Assembly: GCA_050015355.1 (NCBI GenBank) | Contig: JBEKBO010000198.1 | Location: 1-5,122, forward strand | Reading direction: 5' to 3' | Source of the DNA: CAWBRT01 sp050015355 | GTDB taxonomy: Bacteria > Acidobacteriota > Terriglobia > Terriglobales > Acidobacteriaceae | DNA: 5,122 nucleotides | In this document: piece after piece, positions 1 to 5,122 of the stretch | Layout of the letters: each line of letters begins with the position of its first letter | Position numbering within the stretch: position 1 is the stretch's first letter | Notes under the pieces: model-generated | The model's database searches: none | Seen by the model: the letters and a program-made list of their open reading frames with translations, nothing else | What the model was told of the DNA's origin: nothing | Program-made: the position numbers and the translations under genes

Positions 1-175
1 AGAGCCGGCTGAGTAGATGATAAACCACCGTGCGGGAGATGATACGCTTGCTTATGGACGGGACGGTCGAGGGCCCCGTCTCGGCTTAGCCGGCGCTTTC
101 GGGACTGCCCGCTTGGCTTGCGAGAATCGATTGCGCGACAGTCTCGGCGTACATCGGATTACGGAGGAAAGTGAT
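1..175. other. Leader region, probably non-coding
   Basis: No convincing gene lies here. On the + strand, stop codons occur in all three frames within the first 20 bases (TGA at 10, TAG at 14, TGA at 18), so any upstream + strand gene must end by then. From 17 onward the stretch is open in the transporter frame. However, the ATG at 17 has no Shine-Dalgarno sequence, and the 53 residues it would add are Arg/Gly-rich with no hydrophobic or family-like content. A GACGGG/CCCGTC inverted repeat (57-62 and 75-80, 12-base loop) could form a hairpin in a leader RNA. It is not followed by a T-run, so it is not a classical terminator. I see no clear -35/-10 pair. Confidence 0.5.
163..167 (+). promoter_or_regulatory. 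Ribosome binding site deciding the transporter start
   Basis: GGAGG lies 8 bases upstream of an in-frame TTG at 176. This is the only strong Shine-Dalgarno sequence in front of the transporter, and it places the start just before the predicted cytoplasmic N-terminal tail. It is the main reason for choosing TTG 176 over ATG 17. Confidence 0.7.
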
Positions 176-1609
176 TTGAACTCGGAGAAGTCAGTCTCCG
201 CCCCTCCAACCAGAAGCGTTGGGTGGGAGAACGCCGCGTTAGATGCGGGTGCTATCTCCGCAAGGCTGGACAGACTGCCCCCCACGCGCTCGGTCTGGAA
301 GCTGGTCATATTGCTGAGCTTGGGTTTCTTCTTCGAACTCTATGATCTGCTGTACACCGGATACGTAGCGCCGGGACTCGTCAAGAGCGGGATTCTCACG
401 CCGACAACACCCGGGCTGTTCGGCACCTCCGGTGTTGCCAGCTTCATTGCCGCGCTGTTTTCCGGATTGTTCATCGGCACACTCGCCTGCGGCTTTCTCG
501 CCGACCGATTTGGACGGCGGGCTATCTTTACCTATTCCCTGCTTTGGTATTGCGGCGCGAACGTGGTCATGGCGTTTCAGCACAACGCCTTCGGAGTCAA
601 TCTCTGGCGATTCATTTCCGGCCTTGGTATCGGCGTCGAGTTAGTAACCATCGGCACCTACATCTCCGAACTCGTGCCCAAGCATATTCGCGGCCGCGCC
701 TTCGCTTGCGAACAGGTTTTCGGCTTTACGGCGGTTCCGGTCGTGGCCTACTTGTCGTACCTGCTGGTGCCAAGAGCGCCGTTTGGTCTTGATGGTTGGC
801 GTTGGGTGGTGTTGATCGGAGCGCACGGCGCTCTCTTCGTTTGGTGGATCCGGAGAGAGCTCCCGGAAAGCCCGCGATGGCTTGCACAGAAAGGGAGGAT
901 CGAGGAAGCGGACCGCATCATGACGCGGCTTGAGAGCCGTGTCCAGTCCGAGTATGGCCGCCCGCTGCCGTCTCCCGCGGCCCCGGAGCCGGTCGTGGCG
1001 CACAGCAAATTCCGCGAGATGTGGATGCCGCCCTTTCGCAAGCGGGCGATCATGATGATCATCTTCAACGTGTTTCAGACCGTGGGTTTCTACGGATTCG
1101 CTAATTGGGTGCCGACGCTTTTGATCAAGCAGGGCATCACGGTGACGCAAAGCTTGCTGTACACGACAATTATCGCGATTGCCGCGCCATTCGGGCCGAT
1201 CATCGGCTTGTTCATCGCCGACAAGTTCGAGCGCAAAACGGTGATTGTGACCATGGCCGGGGTGAACGTCGTCTGCGGGCTTATCTTCAGCCAAGTGACG
1301 GCCAAGGTGTCGCTGATCGTCATCGGCATCTGCCTGACGCTGGCCGGCAACATCATCTCCTACAGCTATCACGCCTATCAGACTGAGCTGTTTCCGACCG
1401 GGATCCGCGCCCGAGCCGTTGGCTTTGTGTACTCCTGGAGCCGCTTCTCGGCGATCTTCACCGCCTTCATTATCGCGTTCTTCCTGCGCCGTTTCGGCGT
1501 GACCGGCGTGTTTGTCTTCATTGCGGCGGCGATGCTGGTGGTGATGCTGGCCATCGGAATAATGGGCCCGCGCACCAGGGACGTCGCGCTTGAGAAACTT
1601 TCGCATTAG
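176..1609 (+). CDS. MFS transporter, metabolite:H+ symporter / sugar-porter type
   Basis: Inner-membrane secondary transporter, probably proton-coupled uptake of a small organic acid or similar metabolite (inferred). From TTG 176 it is 477 residues, usual for a 12-helix MFS protein. The tail (1-40) is hydrophilic. Helix 1 starts near 41 and carries acidic E54 and D57, as is common in this group. The loop 2-3 signature GFLADRFGRR is at 106-115, with its weaker second-half copy GLFIADKFERK at 344-354. ELVPKHIRGR (165-174) and ELFPTGIRAR (404-413) are the matching half-molecule motifs. PESPRWL (230-236) opens the long central loop between helices 6 and 7. The C-terminus resembles NiaP/YdjK-like permeases, but substrate specificity cannot be read from sequence. 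The frame stays open back to an ATG at 17 (530 residues), which I consider a less likely start. The gene ends 9 bases before the hydro-lyase start, so the two are almost certainly co-transcribed. Confidence 0.9.
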   Translation: MNSEKSVSAPPTRSVGWENAALDAGAISARLDRLPPTRSVWKLVILLSLGFFFELYDLLYTGYVAPGLVKSGILTPTTPGLFGTSGVASFIAALFSGLFIGTLACGFLADRFGRRAIFTYSLLWYCGANVVMAFQHNAFGVNLWRFISGLGIGVELVTIGTYISELVPKHIRGRAFACEQVFGFTAVPVVAYLSYLLVPRAPFGLDGWRWVVLIGAHGALFVWWIRRELPESPRWLAQKGRIEEADRIMTRLESRVQSEYGRPLPSPAAPEPVVAHSKFREMWMPPFRKRAIMMIIFNVFQTVGFYGFANWVPTLLIKQGITVTQSLLYTTIIAIAAPFGPIIGLFIADKFERKTVIVTMAGVNVVCGLIFSQVTAKVSLIVIGICLTLAGNIISYSYHAYQTELFPTGIRARAVGFVYSWSRFSAIFTAFIIAFFLRRFGVTGVFVFIAAAMLVVMLAIGIMGPRTRDVALEKLSH

Positions 1610-1612
1610 GTG
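1608..1612 (+). promoter_or_regulatory. Ribosome binding site overlapping the transporter stop
   Basis: AGGTG begins inside the TAG stop codon of the transporter (1607-1609) and lies 6 to 8 bases before the ATG at 1619. It supports ATG 1619 over the in-frame GTG at 1610, which would have only a distant GAGAAA upstream. The overlap of stop codon and binding site suggests translational coupling of the two genes. Confidence 0.55.
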
Positions 1613-1618
1613 CTGACC

Positions 1619-3559
1619 ATGGACAACGTAATTCGATTCACCGGGCGCGTACTGTTTCTTTCCTCGCGCGTCGAGGACATACGCGCGCAGCTCAACGGAA
1701 CCGACCTTACCCTCCAGCAGTGCCCGCTGCGTGATAACGTCTCGACCGACGAGATCACGCGCGTCACCGTGATGCTGATCTACGACGCGCGTTTGGGACG
1801 TTATGCTCACGTTGGATTGAAGGTCGGCGGTGAACTGCCGATCGGTGTTGATGCGGTCAAGAACGGCGGCTTCGAGGTAATCGTTGCGGGTGAGCGCTAT
1901 GGCAAAGGTTCATCGCGCGAGCACAGCCCGTTGGCGGAGAAATCGGCGGGCATCAGGCTGATCGTCGCCCGCAGCTTCGAGCGTATCTATCGCCAGAACT
2001 GCGACAATCTCGGCATCCTGACTACTACCGATTTCTCGATCATTAACCGCATTGCGGCCGAAGAGGCGATTCCGCTGGAGAAGTTTCTGGAAGGCCGCGA
2101 CGAAGTGACGCAGGATGTCATCCGTTGCGGCGGCCTACTGCCATACAGTAAGGCGCATCTGCCACGTAAACAAGTTGAGCGGACCTACGAGAGTGGATCG
2201 GGGGCCGGGCCACTGACGCTGGCTGAGAAGATAATCGTTCGCCGGAAAGTGATGCCCGCCGGCGAGGTGAAACCGGGCGAAGGCATGTTTCTCTCAGCGG
2301 ACTGGCGCTTCAGCCACGATTACTTCACCGGCATGGCCGCCCACTTCATGCACGATGCGTTCGGGTCCGAGATTACTCTGGGGCGACCGGAGGGGATCAT
2401 CGCCTTCAAAGACCATCTGATCCTGGCCAGCCAGAGCTTCCCTCACGTGAAGGACAATCTGATTGCGGCCGTCAACGATTTGCACGGTGCGCACCAGCGG
2501 TTCGTATCAACTTACCGGGTGCGTGCCCATGGCGAACTACGCGATGAAACGGGATCGGAAGGAATCTGTCACCAGATGATGGCGGAGCAATATGCCTTGC
2601 CGGGACAGGTGGTTGTCGGCACTGATTCGCACACCCCACACTCCGGGTCGCTGGGATGCCTGGCCTTCGGTGGCGGGGCAACGGATATTGCCAATAGTTG
2701 GGTCACCGGGCTCATACGCTGCAAGATGCCGGAAGTCCTGCGCGTGGAACTCGCGGGAAAACTGCGCCCCGGCGTGTTGGCAAGAGACATCGTGCAATAT
2801 CTCCTGCAAACCGAGTTGGTCCACAAAGGAAACGCAATCGGCGCGGTCTTCGAATACACGGGGCCGGTGGTCAAGGCGATGCCGATGGACGAACGGGCGA
2901 CACCGACCAACATGATCGCGGAGATGGGCGGGTTTACCGGGATCATCGAGCCCGACGAGACGACGGTGGCCTTCCTGCGCGAACGCCGCGGCATTGACTT
3001 CCAGATCGAAGATTGGATGCATTCGGACCCGGGGGCTCCTTACAAGCATACGATCCGCATCGACTGCGACCGGCTGTCGCCGATGGTAGCCCGCCCGGGC
3101 GATCCCGGAGACTCGTTGCCGCTGGCCGAAATCAAGGAACAGATCAGGATTGACATCGCGCTGGGCGGTTCCTGCACGGGGGCAAAGCGCCGGGACTTCG
3201 ACTTCTATCACGAGGTGCTCAAGTGGGGACTTGACCGCGGCATGCGCGTCGCCAAGGGCACACAGCTCGTGCTGCAATTCGGCACCCTCGGGGTCAGGGA
3301 CTATTGCATCTCGAAGGGATACCTGGAGACGTTCAAGGTAGTAGGCGCCGAAGTGGTCTCGCCAGGCTGCGGCGCGTGTGCCAACTGCGGTCCTGGCCAG
3401 TCAACGAACGAAGATCAGGTCACGATCAGCTCGATCAACCGAAACTTTCCTGGGCGCTCCGGGCCGGGCAAGGTTTGGCTTGGCAGCCCATACACCGTCG
3501 CGGCCAGCGCGCTGGCAGGTTACATCACCAGCTTTCAGGCTCTGCGGGACAAAAGCTGA
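1619..3559 (+). CDS. Fused aconitase/isopropylmalate-dehydratase-family hydro-lyase, swivel domain first
   Basis: Probable cytoplasmic [4Fe-4S] hydro-lyase interconverting hydroxy-acid isomers by dehydration and rehydration; the substrate is unknown. The ATG start gives 646 residues (649 from the GTG at 1610). Residues 1-175 form the small LeuD-like swivel domain: DNVSTDE at 39-45 and YGKGSSREH at 94-102, whose first Ser and Arg correspond to the catalytic base and substrate-binding Arg of aconitase. A linker (about 176-200) leads to the LeuC-like large domain: D265-H266, H318 in GICH, TDSHT (335-339), SCT with C519, and PGCGAC with C584 and C587. The last three cysteines match the cluster ligands in identity and spacing. 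NRNFPGR (607-613) is the usual C-terminal motif. All key catalytic positions look intact. LeuC and LeuD are usually separate, and AcnA carries the swivel at the C-terminus; AcnB has it ahead of the core but adds a HEAT-like domain that is absent here. A third cysteine, C590, extends the CxxC motif. Candidate substrates are citrate, methylcitrate, isopropylmalate, homocitrate or dimethylmalate types. The paired permease suggests an imported substrate. Confidence 0.92.
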   Translation: MDNVIRFTGRVLFLSSRVEDIRAQLNGTDLTLQQCPLRDNVSTDEITRVTVMLIYDARLGRYAHVGLKVGGELPIGVDAVKNGGFEVIVAGERYGKGSSREHSPLAEKSAGIRLIVARSFERIYRQNCDNLGILTTTDFSIINRIAAEEAIPLEKFLEGRDEVTQDVIRCGGLLPYSKAHLPRKQVERTYESGSGAGPLTLAEKIIVRRKVMPAGEVKPGEGMFLSADWRFSHDYFTGMAAHFMHDAFGSEITLGRPEGIIAFKDHLILASQSFPHVKDNLIAAVNDLHGAHQRFVSTYRVRAHGELRDETGSEGICHQMMAEQYALPGQVVVGTDSHTPHSGSLGCLAFGGGATDIANSWVTGLIRCKMPEVLRVELAGKLRPGVLARDIVQYLLQTELVHKGNAIGAVFEYTGPVVKAMPMDERATPTNMIAEMGGFTGIIEPDETTVAFLRERRGIDFQIEDWMHSDPGAPYKHTIRIDCDRLSPMVARPGDPGDSLPLAEIKEQIRIDIALGGSCTGAKRRDFDFYHEVLKWGLDRGMRVAKGTQLVLQFGTLGVRDYCISKGYLETFKVVGAEVVSPGCGACANCGPGQSTNEDQVTISSINRNFPGRSGPGKVWLGSPYTVAASALAGYITSFQALRDKS

Positions 3560-3596
3560 GCCTCGGCTTGGAGCCTGCGGCAGCAGTCACGCAGGC
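3553..3596. terminator. Possible weak terminator hairpins between convergent genes
   Basis: Two inverted repeats lie at the end of the + strand operon. AAGCTGA/TCGGCTT (3553-3559 and 3563-3569, loop GCC, one G-U pair in + strand RNA) overlaps the TGA stop. GCCTGCG/CGCAGGC (3573-3579 and 3590-3596) is a perfect 7-base stem with a 10-base loop. Neither has a T-run on the + strand. Read on the - strand, the first is followed by TTTT but contains one C-A mismatch. They may help end transcription of the converging genes, but neither is a strong intrinsic terminator. Confidence 0.3.
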
Positions 3597-3628
3597 CGCT
3601 TACGAGCGAGTTGTCGGCACGATTGCCA

Positions 3629-4942
3629 TCACCGCGCGGTGCTCGGTGTCCTGGCGGCGTCAAGGTCGTTGCGGATGATCTTGCCGCCCTTCATGACAAA
3701 TTTGATACGCCCGAGCTCGGTAATGTCTTTCAGCGGATCGCCGGAGACCGCGACGAGATCGGCGTACTTTCCCTTCTCGATTGAGCCGATCTGATCCTGC
3801 CAGCCCATCATTTGCGCGGCGACGGTGGTGGCGGATTGGATGGCCTGCGCTGTGGTCATGCCATGGCGGACCATCCATTCGAACTTGTTGACCTGCGTGC
3901 CATGCAGATAAGGATGACCGTCGGCGCCGCTGCCGAAGGCGATTTTCACGCCGCGGGCCAGGGCCATGCGGAAAACCTTGTCTCCGAGAGCGGGGAAGCT
4001 GTACTTGCCGCCGGAGGTGACGCGATCGTGCTCGACCACGTCGGGCATCGAGTAGCGAAAGCCGGTGGGCACGTAGTAGAGGCCCTTTTGCACCATCATG
4101 GCGATCTCGGATTCGTCAAGGCCCTCGCCATGCTCGATGGAGTCTGCGCCGGCCATGATGCAGTTGCGCAAACCTTCGCCGCCGAAGGCATGGCAGGCGA
4201 CACCGCGATGATGGCGATGGGCTTCGTCGACGATGGCCTGCACTTCGTCCAAGGTGAAGGTGGGATCAGCCAGCAGCTCGCCCGTGGGGCTGAACGAGTA
4301 CTCTCTCACCGCGAAGAGTTTAATCCAATCGGCGCCATAACGAATCTGATCGCGCACGGCGGCGCGAGCCTGCTCGGCTCCGGCGACCGTCTGCGCGCCG
4401 GCGGGAATGGTGACGTCCGGCGTGCCGATGCTAGCGGGGCCGGTGTTGAGTCCGCGGGTCGAGACCTGCATGCGCGGACCGTCGAACATGCCGCGGGTAA
4501 TGGCGTCGCGGATGTCAACGTCGCCGTATCCTTCGCCGTGCGTGCCGACATCGCGCATCGTGGTGAAGCCGGCGCGCAGATCAGTCTGTGCTTCCTTGAG
4601 CGCGAGTAGCGTCCAGGCTTCACGGGATGTCTCCACGCGGCCGGCGGGCGTGAGGCTGTCGTATACATGGGTGTGCCCGTCAATCAGACCCGGAAGCACG
4701 GTGGCCTGGCTGAAGTCGATCACCTGCGCGCCGGCCGGAATTTTGACTTGGGCGGCTGGGCCGGCATCGCTGATGCGCTCGCCTTGGATGACGATGACCT
4801 GATTGGTCAACAACTGGCCGGACTTGCTGTCGAACAGTCTTCCGGCTCGCACGGCGATGACTGGCGGCGCCTGGGCGAAAAGTGAAGCGACAAGAGACAG
4901 CGTAGCGATCGAAACAGCCAACATAAATTTAGGGCGAATCAT
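3629..4942 (-). CDS. Exported metal-dependent amidohydrolase (imidazolonepropionase / Xaa-Pro dipeptidase-like)
   Basis: Hydrolase of the amidohydrolase superfamily, COG1228-like, probably acting outside the cytoplasm on a small amide or dipeptide. Characterised relatives include carboxypeptidases that cleave Xaa-Pro or Xaa-Arg/Lys dipeptides; others are unassigned. It is 437 residues, normal for the group. Residues 1-25 form a Sec signal peptide: a short basic start, a hydrophobic run, then SLFAQA as the probable cleavage region. A beta-sandwich half follows, then the TIM barrel. Metal-site candidates are H90 and H92 in GLIDGHTH, K208 in DWIKL (likely carboxylated), H251 in ACHAFG, and H271 in SIEHG. 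D341 in GSGADGHP is the likely catalytic Asp. The C-terminal GSIEKGKYADLVAVSGDPL (386-404) is the typical return to the sandwich domain. The ATG start has GGAG 6 bases upstream. The GSGAD stretch appears two residues longer than the common GTDAG form. It converges on the hydro-lyase operon and is probably transcribed separately; a functional link is not shown. Confidence 0.92.
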   Translation of the reverse strand: MIRPKFMLAVSIATLSLVASLFAQAPPVIAVRAGRLFDSKSGQLLTNQVIVIQGERISDAGPAAQVKIPAGAQVIDFSQATVLPGLIDGHTHVYDSLTPAGRVETSREAWTLLALKEAQTDLRAGFTTMRDVGTHGEGYGDVDIRDAITRGMFDGPRMQVSTRGLNTGPASIGTPDVTIPAGAQTVAGAEQARAAVRDQIRYGADWIKLFAVREYSFSPTGELLADPTFTLDEVQAIVDEAHRHHRGVACHAFGGEGLRNCIMAGADSIEHGEGLDESEIAMMVQKGLYYVPTGFRYSMPDVVEHDRVTSGGKYSFPALGDKVFRMALARGVKIAFGSGADGHPYLHGTQVNKFEWMVRHGMTTAQAIQSATTVAAQMMGWQDQIGSIEKGKYADLVAVSGDPLKDITELGRIKFVMKGGKIIRNDLDAARTPSTAR

Positions 4943-4948
4943 GAGTAT

Positions 4949-4952
4949 CTCC
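4949..4952 (-). promoter_or_regulatory. Ribosome binding site of the amidohydrolase
   Basis: On the - strand GGAG lies 6 bases upstream of the ATG at 4942-4940. A signal peptide starts right after this ATG, so the site and the protein agree on the start. A second in-frame ATG six codons downstream (M7) would cut off the basic residues of the signal peptide. Confidence 0.65.
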
Positions 4953-4986
4953 AGCCTTTCTTAAACTCGAAAGCTTTGACCGCTTT

Positions 4987-5011
4987 CTCTCGTACTCTCC
5001 ATGCACGAGAG
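4987..5011. repeat. Inverted repeat upstream of the amidohydrolase
   Basis: CTCTCGT (4987-4993) and ACGAGAG (5005-5011) form a perfect 7-base inverted repeat with an 11-base spacer, about 45-70 bases upstream of the amidohydrolase start. Nearby are the 8-base palindrome CGCATGCG (5033-5040) and GAGTACG (5040-5046), which is the complement of CGTACTC at 4991-4997, so alternative pairings are possible. It could be an operator or a leader-RNA structure. Short repeats like this also arise by chance. Confidence 0.35.
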
Positions 5012-5122
5012 CGCACGTTTCACAGCGAGCTTCGCATGCGAGTACGGCTAATACAACAGCTATTCACATCATCTATTTGCCTCTATTGTAAGAGCTGATG
5101 GCAAGGGTGTGGCCGATTCCTG

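Larger units (their letters stand above)
4943..5122 (-). promoter_or_regulatory. Upstream region of the amidohydrolase with possible promoter
   Basis: This stretch is visibly richer in A+T than the genes, especially 5045-5095, and has many stops on both strands, so it is probably regulatory. The best -10-like hexamer on the - strand is TACAAT at 5085-5090, five of six bases matching TATAAT. The hexamer 17 bases upstream (GCCACA) is a poor -35. A TTGCCA also occurs but only 8 bases away, too close to pair with it. If this -10 is used, the transcript would have a leader of roughly 135 bases carrying the inverted repeats. An AAAGCTTT palindrome lies at 4970-4977. The + strand ATG at 5098 opens at most eight codons before the window ends and has no properly spaced binding site. 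Confidence 0.25.

Noticed and set aside
203..295. Repeated PPTRSV in the transporter N-terminal tail (residues 10-15 and 35-40)
   Set aside because: The two copies use different codons, so it is not a recent DNA duplication. The second copy lies in the usual RLPP-type pre-helix segment, so chance is likely.
1610..1618. GTG at 1610 as start of the hydro-lyase
   Set aside because: It directly abuts the upstream stop codon with only a weak, distant purine stretch before it. ATG 1619 has AGGTG at good spacing and gives an N-terminus (MDNVIRFTGRVLFL) that runs straight into the swivel domain.
641..1810. Long - strand open frame of 389 codons opposite the transporter
   Set aside because: Its translation is rich in His, Arg, Asp and Gln with no domain-like pattern, typical of the antisense of a GC-rich gene. 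The opposite strand carries clear MFS motifs throughout.
2537..3277. - strand open frame of 246 codons opposite the hydro-lyase
   Set aside because: Composition is antisense-like, with no recognisable motif, and it lies fully inside a well-conserved gene.
3812..4609. + strand open frame of 265 codons opposite the amidohydrolase
   Set aside because: The Gly/Ala/His-rich translation looks like a shadow, while the - strand has intact metal-binding motifs and a signal peptide.
5098..5122. Possible start of a divergent + strand gene (ATG at 5098, MARVWPIP)
   Set aside because: Only eight codons are visible and no properly spaced ribosome binding site precedes it, so it cannot be supported.

Overview
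The window is GC-rich (about 60% by eye) and fully bacterial in style. It has short gaps, Shine-Dalgarno sequences in front of all three genes, and a Sec-type signal peptide. The exported amidohydrolase, with its '...LFAQAPPV...RAGRLFDSKSG' opening, looks like those abundant in Acidobacteriota such as the Koribacter/Solibacter/Edaphobacter groups. That assignment is recalled resemblance, not a search result, and a proteobacterial source is not excluded.

Layout: positions 1-175 are probably a non-coding leader, with stops in all three + frames near its start. Positions 176-1609 (+) encode a 12-helix major facilitator superfamily transporter of the sugar-porter/metabolite:H+ symporter type. Its best start is a TTG behind a good GGAGG, not the upstream ATG at 17 that opens the reading frame. 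Positions 1619-3559 (+) encode a single-chain aconitase/isopropylmalate-dehydratase-family hydro-lyase. Its small 'swivel' domain comes first and the [4Fe-4S] large domain second. The transporter stop codon overlaps its ribosome binding site, so the two genes form a tight operon. A 69-base gap with weak hairpins separates this operon from the convergent gene. Positions 3629-4942 (-) encode an exported metal-dependent amidohydrolase of the imidazolonepropionase/Xaa-Pro-dipeptidase-like group. The last 180 bases are its upstream region, with inverted repeats and one possible -10 box.

Working together: the + strand pair reads as an uptake-and-isomerise module. The permease would bring in a small organic acid, and the hydro-lyase would dehydrate/rehydrate a 2-hydroxy-di- or tricarboxylate. 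No dehydrogenase, synthase or regulator lies in the window, so the substrate cannot be named. The amidohydrolase is transcribed towards the operon from its own upstream region and need not be related in function. I found no mobile elements, RNA genes, CRISPR arrays or clear defence systems. The most unusual item is the swivel-first fused hydro-lyase with an extra cysteine beside its cluster motif.
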